From Hahella sp. (lineage in GTDB: Bacteria > Pseudomonadota > Gammaproteobacteria > Pseudomonadales > Oleiphilaceae), in the NCBI GenBank assembly GCA_028280065.1, contig JANQMN010000132.1, positions 48,983 to 112,982 on the forward strand: a DNA stretch of 64,000 bases. The letters are read 5' to 3'. The translations under genes were made by a program, and so were the position numbers. Positions 7,297 through 15,868 of the stretch are shown here, one piece after another. The notes under the pieces were generated by a model. It saw only the letters and a program-made list of their open reading frames with translations. It ran no database searches and had not been told where the DNA came from. How positions within the stretch are numbered: position 1 is the first letter of the stretch; each line of letters opens with the position of its first letter.

Positions 7297-9267
7297 ATGC
7301 AAGAAGATAGAGAACAACAGGCCACATTGTCCGGACCGGAACTTGAGGAACTTGCGGAACAGTTAAGGGCAATAGTGGATATTCAGGACCGCTCCCATGG
7401 TTTTCCCAAGAAAACCTATGCCAAGTGTTTTGTCGGCGCGGAAGCCGTGGTAGCCATGTTGGAGCAGGGGATGGCAAGCGATGCGGAAGACGCGCTACGA
7501 GTTGGGAACTTGCTTTGGTCGGCGGGTGTTTTCTATCACGTCCATAAAGACCATGAGTTTAAGAACGATTATTTGTTTTATCGATTTGTCACCGATCAGG
7601 ATCATGGCAGAGTCGAGACCAAACCGGAAGGCGGGAAAGTCAGTTGGGCGGATTTTATTCCCGCGATTACCCAAGATGAAAAGCTTTCCTTGCAACCGAA
7701 TCTACCGGAGCGGGACGCTGATTATGCAGAACTGCAACAAGTGGATTTGGATACCTGCGGCGTGTCGCCTTTAGATGCTCATAACTCCCGTTTGCTCGAC
7801 AACGTCCATCCGAAAAGCTGGAAGGATCCGACACCGAAGAAAAAATACAATCTGGTTGCCCTGGGTGGCGGAGCCGGGGGCCTGATCACTTCCGGTAGCG
7901 CGTCGGCATTGGGTGGTGCCAGCGCTTTGATTGAATCGCATCTGCTGGGCGGCGATTGCCTGAATGTCGGCTGTGTTCCGTCCAAGGCTTTGTTAAGTTG
8001 CGCCAAGATGGCCCACGCTGCCCGGCACGCCGGTGATTACGGAGTCCGGATCGACGGTCAAATCCATGTCGACTTTGCCGCGGTAATGGAACGTTTGCGC
8101 AAACTTCGCGCCGATATTTCGCCGGTGGATTCCGCTGAACGCTATGCCGATGAAAAAGGCGTGGATGTTTTTATCGGCAGGGGTAAGTTCACCAGTCCGT
8201 CGACAGTTGAAGTCAATGGCAAGACCTTGCACTTTTCCAAAGCGATTGTCGCCACCGGCGGATCACCGGCGATACCCAATATCCCCGGTATCGAATCGGT
8301 ACCCTATCTGACCAATGCCACGGTTTTTAACCTGACGGCTTTGCCAAAACGCTTGGCGGTTATCGGGGCGGGGCCGATTGGCTTGGAACTGGCCCAGGCC
8401 TTCCAGCGCTTTGGTAGTCAGGTGACAGTGCTGGCAAGATCCGATCGAATCATGCCGAAGGAAGACCCGGCTGCGGCGGATATCGTCCTCAGGCAGTTGC
8501 AGTCCGACGGGGTGGATTTTCGTTTTAACTTGCAATATCAATCCGTCGGCGAAGAGGGTGGGGTAATAAATATGAAGTTCCAGCAGGATGGCCGGAACCA
8601 GACTCTGGAAGTGGACGCCCTGCTCGTTGCGATCGGCCGCAAACCTAATGTTGCGAATCTGGGCTTGGAGGCTGCCGGTGTCGATTTTGATCAAAGGCTG
8701 GGGGTGAAGGTCAACGACCGGCTGCAGACCAGTAATCCGAACATCTATGCTGTCGGCGATGTCGCCACCCAATTTCAGTTTACTCATGTCTCGGATTTCA
8801 TGGCGCGTATTGCTTTACGCAATGCCTTGGCTTTCGGACGGGATAAGTTCTCCAACCTGTTGATTCCTTGGGCCACTTATACCGACCCGGAGGTCGCCCA
8901 TGTCGGATTGTACGAAAAGGATATGCAGGAGCGCGGTATAGATTACGCCTCCTTTACCAGGGAGTTTGATGATGTTGACCGGGCCATTGTCGATGGTGAT
9001 ACCCAGGGGTTCGTTAAAATCCACGTAAAGAAGGGTTCCGATCATATATTGGGTGCCACCATCGTCGGTAGCCATGCCGGTGATATGATCAGCGAAGTTA
9101 CCGTGGCCATGAAGAGCGGAATGGGCTTGGGGACGCTGGCGAGCGTGATTCATCCTTACCCGACTGCCGCTGAGGCTATTCGTCAGTGTGGCGATGCCTA
9201 TAACAGCACCCGGTTGACGCCCACCGTGAAAAGAATTCTCAGCGGCTTGATGAAAATTCAAAAGTGA
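7297..9267 (+). CDS. DEP domain fused to FAD-dependent pyridine nucleotide-disulfide oxidoreductase (MerA-like)
   Basis: The track starts at a GTG (7264). The ATG at 7297 has GAGG 7 nt upstream and is preferred, giving 656 aa. Residues ~15-100 resemble a DEP domain (DRSHGFPKKTYAKCFVGAEA, AVVAMLEQGMASDAEDALRV, then YLFYRF). After a linker, the flavoprotein begins with NLVALGGGAGGLITSGSA (FAD-binding). The redox-active disulfide GGDCLNVGCVPSK lies near residue 220, the NAD(P)H-binding GAGPIGLELAQAF further on, and AVGDVA and HPYPTAAEAIRQ follow. This matches the mercuric/dihydrolipoamide/glutathione reductase superfamily. The N-terminal metal-binding domain and C-terminal Cys pair of true MerA are absent. 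Function of the fusion unknown; a membrane- or signal-tethered reductase is inference. Confidence 0.9.
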   Translation: MQEDREQQATLSGPELEELAEQLRAIVDIQDRSHGFPKKTYAKCFVGAEAVVAMLEQGMASDAEDALRVGNLLWSAGVFYHVHKDHEFKNDYLFYRFVTDQDHGRVETKPEGGKVSWADFIPAITQDEKLSLQPNLPERDADYAELQQVDLDTCGVSPLDAHNSRLLDNVHPKSWKDPTPKKKYNLVALGGGAGGLITSGSASALGGASALIESHLLGGDCLNVGCVPSKALLSCAKMAHAARHAGDYGVRIDGQIHVDFAAVMERLRKLRADISPVDSAERYADEKGVDVFIGRGKFTSPSTVEVNGKTLHFSKAIVATGGSPAIPNIPGIESVPYLTNATVFNLTALPKRLAVIGAGPIGLELAQAFQRFGSQVTVLARSDRIMPKEDPAAADIVLRQLQSDGVDFRFNLQYQSVGEEGGVINMKFQQDGRNQTLEVDALLVAIGRKPNVANLGLEAAGVDFDQRLGVKVNDRLQTSNPNIYAVGDVATQFQFTHVSDFMARIALRNALAFGRDKFSNLLIPWATYTDPEVAHVGLYEKDMQERGIDYASFTREFDDVDRAIVDGDTQGFVKIHVKKGSDHILGATIVGSHAGDMISEVTVAMKSGMGLGTLASVIHPYPTAAEAIRQCGDAYNSTRLTPTVKRILSGLMKIQK

Positions 9268-9309
9268 CGGTAATGCGCCTGAAGAACTTTTGAAGCCCGA
9301 TGCGAAAGT

Positions 9310-11475
9310 TTATCGCTCAACCACCCGTTTCTCCCCGGATTGGATGATCACGGGTTCGTTGTCAGCGGGTTCGCTGCCACTGAAACGGAGCCGGTAGGAA
9401 CCGGCAGCGAGTTTTATCGGTTCGCCATTAACAGTGCCCGATGCCACCCAGCCACCGTCTTTGTCGAGCACATCATAGGCGCGTTGGGTACTCAGCAGCA
9501 TGCTGTTGTTCAGTTCCTGGGCATCCCGGGCGTCGAAATAATTGCCGCCGCCGAGTTTTGCCCACTCGGCGAAGGTGTCTCTGAGCATTCTTTCCTCTAT
9601 GCCGAAGCCGATAATGTTGACCCGGACGTCGATGCCTTTGTTCCTAAGCCTGCTAATGACTTCTGCGGGATCGCCTTCACAGGTCTCCTCTCCGTCGGTT
9701 AACAGCACTACCAGATGAGGTCCGGTAGCTCCGGTCAAATCCTGCGAAACCAACCGTAAGGATGCCGCAATCGGCGTTTTTGCGAGGTTTTTGGCATTAA
9801 TTCTGCCTACCTTGTCGATTACCTTTGCCTTGTTTAGCGGGGCTAACGGAACTTCCAAATCCGTGCGGCAGGAATCAGCCTCCTTGTGGCCAAATACCCG
9901 TAAGGCGAACAGATCGCCTTCGGATAGTGCCTCCTGGGTAAAATGGATGAGCGCTTGTTTTGCAATATCGATCCGGCGCTTGTCCGCCATTTTTTTCAGC
10001 ATACTGCCTGAAGCGTCCAAAATGACCGCAATTGCCGGCGAATAATTCTCCGTGCCTTTGCTCTGCAACACTAGCAGGGTGCCTGGTTCCTTACCGGGAA
10101 TAACGCTAATTGGCCGGCTGGCGAGCGTATTCCTCAGCTTGCCTGTGATATACCGGACTTCATAATTACCAGGATTGTTAGGCGCGTCCAACGTTAGTGT
10201 CTTTCCCCGCTTAACCATGGCGTAAGGGCCGTTGGCATAATTGTCGGCGCTAGCGGGAAGCACAGCGATATAGTCTAACTCGTTGCCCGGACCTTCCCAG
10301 GCGACCGAAAAGGCGGATCTTATTTCGACGGTGTCAGGCGCTTGCAACGAGGCAGTTGCAGGGAGGGCTTTAATCCTTTTGCGCGCTAATATCCGGTCGG
10401 ACTTTCCTGTCGCGTAGCGAACTTCGTAGTCACCGGGTAGTTCCGGGACCGTTAATGTCAGCGGATTACCTGACTTGGTATAGACAAAACTTTCGTAGGC
10501 CTTGTCGTTGGCGTCCGCTTCGGCAATCAAAATGTAGTCTAGAGGATTACCCGGTCCCTCCCAGGTAATCTCCAGTTTCGCACCGGAGACAATGGAATCC
10601 GCAGACTGAATATTGGCACTGGTTGCGGTGACGGTTAGTGCATGACTTGCCAAGGTTAGCGAATCCTGCCCTGAGCTATAGCGGACTTCGTACTCACCCG
10701 AGAAGTCCGGAGCGGTTAGGGTCAGCGTTGATCCGGATTTCGTATACTTGTAGTCGTCGTAAGCGCCTTCCTTCGCACCTTTCGGGACGATGGTGATATA
10801 GTCTTGCGGGTTGTTCGGACCTGTCCAGGTGACCTGAACCGGGCTGCCTGCAGATACGGTAGCCGGCGCTTCTAATGTCGCCGTGGTGGCAATGACTTGA
10901 ATGGCCCGGCTTACCACTGTTTTATAGCTTACGCCCATCGCATAGCGAAGTTCGTACCGGCCATCCTTGTCCGGCGCTTTCAGCGTAAGAGGGGAGCCCT
11001 TTTTGGTGTAAACATAAGTGCCGTAGCTACCCTCTTTGGCCCCGGATGCAACGATGGTAATGTAATCCTGCTTATTATCGGGGCCGGTCCAATGAATAGT
11101 GATATCCGAGCCGGCAGGCACCTGTTCCGGTGCTTGCAGCGTCGCATTGACAGGGGTGACCTTAAGGGGCCTGACCGCCAGTGTCGGGTAAGGGCGGTCG
11201 GCAGCCAGATAGCGGATTTCATACTCTCCCGGTAAATCCGGCACGGTCAGCGTCACCGGGTTCCTTTTCGCATATTGATACCGGTTATAGGTTCCTTCAG
11301 GACTGCCTACGGAGACAATGCTGATAAAATCGGCGGACTCACCCCCGGTAAAGGAGACCTTGATCTCCGATCCCGCCGGGGCTGCCTCTGGAGCGTCAAG
11401 GGTTACTTCAGCAACGGCTTGAAAAGCCAGGAAAAAAGTAAAGGCAAATAAAAAGACAAATCGCATGCTGAGCAT
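9310..11475 (-). CDS. Secreted VWA-domain protein with five tandem Ig-like repeats
   Basis: 721 aa with a clear Sec signal (MLSMRFVFLFAFTFFLAF, then AVAEV); a second ATG lies at 11466. Residues ~24-460 are five repeats of ~88 aa. Each has the order L-x-A-P, AGS-x-I-x-V-x-W-x-G-P, DYI-x-I-V, Y-x-Y-x-K-x-G-x-P-L-T-L, PG-x-YE-x-RY, and LA-x-R-x-I-x-V. Then comes a von Willebrand A domain with an intact metal site: ILDASGSM (DxSxS), a mid-domain Thr region (AKTPIAASL) and LLTDGEETC. The C-terminal ~70 aa resemble a short beta-rich carbohydrate-like domain. The protein probably acts in the periplasm or at the surface as an adhesive or scaffold. No neighbour suggests a partner. Confidence 0.85.
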   Translation of the reverse strand: MLSMRFVFLFAFTFFLAFQAVAEVTLDAPEAAPAGSEIKVSFTGGESADFISIVSVGSPEGTYNRYQYAKRNPVTLTVPDLPGEYEIRYLAADRPYPTLAVRPLKVTPVNATLQAPEQVPAGSDITIHWTGPDNKQDYITIVASGAKEGSYGTYVYTKKGSPLTLKAPDKDGRYELRYAMGVSYKTVVSRAIQVIATTATLEAPATVSAGSPVQVTWTGPNNPQDYITIVPKGAKEGAYDDYKYTKSGSTLTLTAPDFSGEYEVRYSSGQDSLTLASHALTVTATSANIQSADSIVSGAKLEITWEGPGNPLDYILIAEADANDKAYESFVYTKSGNPLTLTVPELPGDYEVRYATGKSDRILARKRIKALPATASLQAPDTVEIRSAFSVAWEGPGNELDYIAVLPASADNYANGPYAMVKRGKTLTLDAPNNPGNYEVRYITGKLRNTLASRPISVIPGKEPGTLLVLQSKGTENYSPAIAVILDASGSMLKKMADKRRIDIAKQALIHFTQEALSEGDLFALRVFGHKEADSCRTDLEVPLAPLNKAKVIDKVGRINAKNLAKTPIAASLRLVSQDLTGATGPHLVVLLTDGEETCEGDPAEVISRLRNKGIDVRVNIIGFGIEERMLRDTFAEWAKLGGGNYFDARDAQELNNSMLLSTQRAYDVLDKDGGWVASGTVNGEPIKLAAGSYRLRFSGSEPADNEPVIIQSGEKRVVER

Positions 11476-11613
11476 ATCGAAGATCCGGGAAAGTTAATGC
11501 GACTGACGAGCGTAACCGGAAAGTAGATTAGTCGTCGATGGCGGCTAAGTCCAGCAAGATGCATCGCTGTGGTGAAGCTGAAAGACGAAAGAACGCTTCG
11601 AGAAGTTTACTTG

Positions 11614-13158
11614 CTATTCCTCGTGATCGGGCAGCATGTCGCGAATTGCCAGGAATTCGTCGAAATTATCCAGCAAAATGTCGACTAGCCTGGGTTCGAA
11701 TTTGATTCCGGACTGCTCGACAATAAAGGCTTTTATCTGATCATTAGGCCAGGGCTTTTTGTAGCTGCGGGTCGAGCCCAAAGCGTCAAATACGTCGGCG
11801 ACCGCCATAAGCCGCGCTTCCAGGGGAATCTCTTCGCCCTTTAAACCTTCGGGATAGCCGCTGCCGTCCCAGTTTTCGTGGTGATATTGAGCCAGTCTGG
11901 CGCCGACTTTAGCGACCGTTGTGTCGGATTTGCGCAGTAACTCCCCGCCAATTTCCGCATGGGTTTTCATGATCTCCCATTCCTCGGCATCAAGTTTGCC
12001 CGGCTTGTGCAGAATGGTTTCCGGTATCGCAACTTTGCCAATATCATGCAGGGGCGCGGAAAACTTGATGGCTTTGATCAATGGCTCGGAGAGTCCGAGT
12101 TTAATCGCCATTTTTTCGCAGATCAGGGCGACCCGTTTAACATGCGCGCCGGTCTCCTTACTCCGGGCTTCGATGGCATCGCCCAGTATATACATGAGTT
12201 CCTTCTGGGTACGTTCGATTTCTTCCCTGGTCGCGATAGTTTCCAGGATCAATGCCAAGTTAGTGGCATACATTTCCAGCAGCCGGACCTTGAAGGGCTC
12301 CAGCTTTTCATGGAACTCTACATACAGAACCGAAGCGGTGTTCGCGGCTGTTTCATAGTAACCGACAAAACTCTGGTTATCGATGTATGCGGTTTTCTGA
12401 TTAAAAATTCGGCTGATGAGATCTTTTACTCTGGGATCAAGCGCTGCATCTCCCAGGTCGTCGCTTTGGTTCACATAACGCCCGGTGCAAGCCAGTATCA
12501 GATGTTTCTTGGCGTGAAAAATATCTTCTTCGGAGTGGGCGATATATAGCGCCGAGGAGTTTAACTCCATCAAATTCAGTAGATGTTCCAGCGCAGCTGT
12601 ACTGAAGGTGCGAAGCTCTCGCATTTTCAACATGAAGTTGGAGGCTTCGATCAGCTTGCGGAAACCTTCCAGACTTTTTTCGATGGTAATGATGTCGCGG
12701 TAGCCCCGGATCGCCGAGTAAACGCAGGTAATCATGCGGTCAGAGCTGAATTCGGTTTTATCCTTGTAATCGTTGATATCGAAATCTTTAACCACCTGGT
12801 GTTCCGGGGCCTTACCGGCCTGGCCGGTACGCAGGATAAGACGGATTTTTTGGTTTTTCAGTTCTTGGCGTATCCACCTCACCAGAGTCAAGCCGGCATC
12901 GTCGGTTTCCATGACCACATCGACAAAGGCCATGGCGATATTGTCTTCTTTTTTTAACAGTGTCTGGGCTTCTTTCGCGGAATAGGCGGAAATAAACTCG
13001 AGGGAACGATTCTCAACTTCCAGGTATTTAAGAACCAGGCGAGTAACCGAGTGGACGGATTCGTCGTCGTCAACAATCAAAATCTTCCATGTATCGCGCC
13101 TGGCCTGCGGCTGGTCGTCGTTATCGCTGGAAGCGCTAAACATTAGCTTGTCTCTCAT
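11614..13158 (-). CDS. Response regulator with DUF3369 and HD-GYP domains (predicted c-di-GMP phosphodiesterase)
   Basis: 514 aa. REC domain at residues ~24-145: ILIVDDDESV with acidic D30-D32, phospho-acceptor D80 in AFVDVVME, and a Lys in NDYKDKTE. The middle section (~160-330) matches DUF3369-type sensor linkers. The C-terminal HD-GYP domain has the HD pair in SAPLHDIGKVAIPETIL, HHENWDGSGYPEGLKG (the GYP signature) and VADVFDAL. All key metal and GYP residues look intact, so hydrolysis of cyclic di-GMP is expected from family knowledge. No histidine kinase is adjacent, so the cognate kinase is unknown. It is separated from the VWA gene by ~140 bp. Confidence 0.92.
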   Translation of the reverse strand: MRDKLMFSASSDNDDQPQARRDTWKILIVDDDESVHSVTRLVLKYLEVENRSLEFISAYSAKEAQTLLKKEDNIAMAFVDVVMETDDAGLTLVRWIRQELKNQKIRLILRTGQAGKAPEHQVVKDFDINDYKDKTEFSSDRMITCVYSAIRGYRDIITIEKSLEGFRKLIEASNFMLKMRELRTFSTAALEHLLNLMELNSSALYIAHSEEDIFHAKKHLILACTGRYVNQSDDLGDAALDPRVKDLISRIFNQKTAYIDNQSFVGYYETAANTASVLYVEFHEKLEPFKVRLLEMYATNLALILETIATREEIERTQKELMYILGDAIEARSKETGAHVKRVALICEKMAIKLGLSEPLIKAIKFSAPLHDIGKVAIPETILHKPGKLDAEEWEIMKTHAEIGGELLRKSDTTVAKVGARLAQYHHENWDGSGYPEGLKGEEIPLEARLMAVADVFDALGSTRSYKKPWPNDQIKAFIVEQSGIKFEPRLVDILLDNFDEFLAIRDMLPDHEE

Positions 13159-13354
13159 TCACCTCTCCGGACAGGCACAGAATTCCGATTGTCAGTTTCT
13201 CTTATACCAAGTGTAGACCGGGCTGGCTACTTCCACAAAGCATACAGCGTTGATCCGGTGGCGGGACTGGAGTGTAAAATATGCTCTACGTTCGTTTTCG
13301 GAATACTGGACTGGGTCAATTAACCTGGGTATCCCGCACTTTGCCGCCGTTAGA

Positions 13355-13368
13355 TTGATATTGATCAA
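13355..13368. promoter_or_regulatory. Perfect FNR/Anr-type box
   Basis: TTGATATTGATCAA matches the FNR/Anr consensus TTGAT-N4-ATCAA at every defined position. A fair -10 (AATAAT, 13390-13395) would start transcription near 13402. That puts the box centre about 41 bp upstream, the class II activator position. The CBS gene starts at 13422. This suggests oxygen- or redox-dependent activation of the CBS-transporter operon; the match is seen, the control is inferred. Confidence 0.6.
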
Positions 13369-13421
13369 GTGGTTAGCATGTTCAGGTTAAATAATGTTAG
13401 CGCCTAGATTAGGAGAAAGTT

Positions 13422-13880
13422 ATGGACTTATCCGGCTTGATCATTCCCACTGGAGTTGCCCGTCCGGGCACGCTTGTAAAAGATGTGTTTGCCAAATGTG
13501 TCGACGCCAACGTTCCCGGGATTCCGTTTTGTAATGAGAAAGGAGAACTGGTCGGCAAGGCTTCGATTCGGCATGTTCTTAAAATTACCTGCATTCCTGA
13601 TTTCATGGTAAAGCATGCCCGTCTGCTAGGTAACAATATCGACAAGTTGGCGATCAAAGATGACCATATCCAACATGTGATGCATCTTCCTATAGATGAT
13701 TTTGTTCTAAAAAAAATGGCAACTGCCAATCTGACAACGCCAACGACCAAAGCGTTGGCCATTATGGAAGAATTTGACACTACCTATATGTTCATTATCA
13801 ACGGTTCGCGTTACCAGGGCGTGGTCTCGATCATGGGAATTGCCAAGGTGATGCTGGAGGGGATGCAGGCAAGAGCTTGA
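13422..13880 (+). CDS. CBS domain protein
   Basis: 152 aa containing a CBS-pair-like fold: residues ~15-60 (LVKDVFAKCVDANVPGIPFC, KGELVGKASIRHVLK) and ~95-145 (TTKALAIMEEFDTTYMFIIN, YQGVVSIMGIAKVML). CBS pairs bind adenosine nucleotides and tune enzymes or transporters. An AGGAG ribosome site precedes the ATG. The transporter gene follows 50 bp later on the same strand, so this protein is probably its soluble regulatory partner (inference). A perfect FNR/Anr-type box lies 54 bp upstream. Confidence 0.78.
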   Translation: MDLSGLIIPTGVARPGTLVKDVFAKCVDANVPGIPFCNEKGELVGKASIRHVLKITCIPDFMVKHARLLGNNIDKLAIKDDHIQHVMHLPIDDFVLKKMATANLTTPTTKALAIMEEFDTTYMFIINGSRYQGVVSIMGIAKVMLEGMQARA

Positions 13881-13930
13881 AATAAGGTTACGAATCAGTT
13901 AGCCAAAAAATAAGATCAAGGGAGTACTGA

Positions 13931-15244
13931 ATGTTAACTGCTGACATGTATATTGCCGGTGGAATCCTGCTGGTGGCTTACATTTTTATTTTTAGCGAAA
14001 TGCTGCCCCGCAGCAATACGGCCATAGTGGGGGCCGTCGTTATGGTGGGTGCGGGCTCCTGGTTTGGTTTTTACACCCAGGAAGAGGCGGTTTTGGCGGT
14101 GGATGCCAACACCATTTTGTTATTGATGGCGATGATGGCAATCGTCGCCATGCTCAGGCCGACTGGGGGCTTCGAATATGTCGGCATCCGGATTGCGAAG
14201 CTGGCCAGAGGCAATCCAAGAGTTTTACTGGTATACCTCTGCTTCGCTGTCAGTGTTATCAGTATGTTTTTGGACAATGTCACGACCGTCATCATATTCG
14301 CACCGCTTACCGTCCTCATCACCCGTCTTCTTAACCGCAATCCAGCTCCCTATCTTATCGCCGAAGCCATACTTTCCAACGTAGGCGGTGCTGCGACCCT
14401 CGTGGGCGACCCGCCGAATATCATGATCGGCAGTACTGCCAGCCTCGATTTCATGTCTTTCATCGTACACATGGGCCCGATGGTACTACCCTCATGGCTA
14501 ATGACAGTTGGCGTTATTTTATTCTTGTTTCGCAAGCAGCTGGCGGACTCTCCGGAAGATGCCATGCTGGACATGGATCTGGATGAGCGCAAGGCGATTA
14601 CCGATCCCGTCGGACTTCGCAAGGTTTCCATCGCTTTGTTTGTCGTGATAATGCTGTTTTTCGTGCACCATATATTTCATCTTTTTCCCGCTTTTGTGTC
14701 CTGGGTTGGGGTGGCGATAGCCCTGTTGTGGATTAACCCGGACCCGGAAGAACTGTTCAAGGAGGTCGAATGGCCGGTGCTGTTATTCTTCGCCTCGTTA
14801 TTCATCATGGTGGGTGGCGTCGAGGCCTCTGGTATTTTGGACCTTATCGGCCATGCCTTGGCGGAGCGGACCGGCGATGTGAGTGCGCTTATGGTCAATG
14901 CTGTTTTGCTGATGTGGGTGGCGGCCATACTTAGCGCTTTAGTTGATAATATCCCTTTCACTGTAACCATGCTGCCCATTATTGCCGGATTGGAAAGCAA
15001 AGGAATCAATGTGCAACCACTCTGGTGGGCATTGGCGGTCGGCGTAGGATTCGGCGGTAATGCGACCCATATCGGCGCGACAGCAAACATTATTTGCGTT
15101 AATGAAGCAGAACGGTCGCAACACCCGAACTCAAGTATTTCTCCTATTCAATGGATGAAAGTTGGCTTTCCGGTGATGATTGTCAGCTTGGGAATGGCTA
15201 CCCTGGTATTTGTCGGATTGTTTTCCATTGTTTATATCGACTAA
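13931..15244 (+). CDS. ArsB/NhaD-type ion transporter (SLC13/IT superfamily)
   Basis: 437 aa with 11-12 hydrophobic segments. The hallmark motifs of the ion-transporter superfamily are present as two half-repeats: SMFLDNVTTVIIFAPLTVL with GGAATLVGDPPNIMIGS, and SALVDNIPFTVTMLPII with GFGGNATHIGATANII. These are the inverted-repeat membrane re-entrant regions of ArsB, NhaD and P-protein families. Sodium/proton exchange (NhaD-like) or anion export (ArsB-like) are both possible; there is no ArsA or ArsR neighbour, which weakens arsenite export. A GGGAG site precedes the ATG at 13931. Paired with the CBS protein in a likely FNR-controlled operon. Confidence 0.85.
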   Translation: MLTADMYIAGGILLVAYIFIFSEMLPRSNTAIVGAVVMVGAGSWFGFYTQEEAVLAVDANTILLLMAMMAIVAMLRPTGGFEYVGIRIAKLARGNPRVLLVYLCFAVSVISMFLDNVTTVIIFAPLTVLITRLLNRNPAPYLIAEAILSNVGGAATLVGDPPNIMIGSTASLDFMSFIVHMGPMVLPSWLMTVGVILFLFRKQLADSPEDAMLDMDLDERKAITDPVGLRKVSIALFVVIMLFFVHHIFHLFPAFVSWVGVAIALLWINPDPEELFKEVEWPVLLFFASLFIMVGGVEASGILDLIGHALAERTGDVSALMVNAVLLMWVAAILSALVDNIPFTVTMLPIIAGLESKGINVQPLWWALAVGVGFGGNATHIGATANIICVNEAERSQHPNSSISPIQWMKVGFPVMIVSLGMATLVFVGLFSIVYID

Positions 15245-15309
15245 TTTGAGGCCGTCAGATAATGTCGCGGGGACCTGGTAAGGTGCTATCCAATTCCCCA
15301 AGCTTCCAC

Positions 15310-15315
15310 TATAAT
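15310..15315 (+). promoter_or_regulatory. Possible -10 box upstream of the YbjN-like gene
   Basis: A consensus TATAAT lies 31 nt before the ATG of the 156-aa gene, giving a leader of about 25 nt. No good -35 hexamer is seen 16-18 bp upstream, so this rests on the -10 alone. Confidence 0.35.
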
Positions 15316-15346
15316 GCGCGGCATTTTTAGTTAGCCGGAAACAGCT

Positions 15347-15817
15347 ATGTCCACCTTGGTTTTTGTCAATCAGGAATCCATTCTCAAGTGGTTAACGGCC
15401 CTTGGCATTCAGCACTACATGTGCGGACAGTGCCAGGGAATCCACATTTCCGAGCTGCAAAGCCATGAAAACGTGTTGGAAAGCCGCATTTTTCTGGAGC
15501 AGGAATGCCTGATTTTCTCCACGGAGATCGATATTCTTAATGCCGAACTGCTGGCAATAAACGCTGAGTTACCCAAGCTAAACGGCACCTACGCGAATCT
15601 GAAAGCCTTTCTGGATATTTCAAACGAAGGTCCCGCGCGTTTGATTATTTGCGATACGCAATGGATCTCCGCCGGTTTGAGTAAGGACCAGTTTGGCGTA
15701 TTCGCCCACTCGGCTATCGAGGCGAAATTGGAGATATTGCGGTTGCTCGCCACCAGTGGATTTATCGGTACGGCTTTCGAAGCTGAGGATGCCCAGCATT
15801 CCAGTGCATTGCATTGA
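15347..15817 (+). CDS. YbjN-like small cytoplasmic protein
   Basis: 156 aa, no signal or membrane segment. The pattern of a short helix (ESILKWLTALGI), an Ile/Val-rich strand region (RIFLEQECLIFSTEI), an LLAINAELPKLNG loop and a C-terminal helix (FGVFAHSAIEAKLEILRLL) resembles YbjN/CesT-fold proteins. Some of these bind partner proteins as chaperones or modulators. The match is by overall pattern, not by a defined motif, so treat it as tentative. It stands alone, followed tail-to-tail by tlyA. Confidence 0.5.
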   Translation: MSTLVFVNQESILKWLTALGIQHYMCGQCQGIHISELQSHENVLESRIFLEQECLIFSTEIDILNAELLAINAELPKLNGTYANLKAFLDISNEGPARLIICDTQWISAGLSKDQFGVFAHSAIEAKLEILRLLATSGFIGTAFEAEDAQHSSALH

Positions 15818-15868
15818 CATCGCCCCTGTTTTCCATATTTTCCGAATTTTCTACTGCGACTTGAGGCG

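Noticed and set aside
8263-8787. 174-aa ORF opposite the reductase gene
   Set aside because: Antisense shadow of a well-supported gene.
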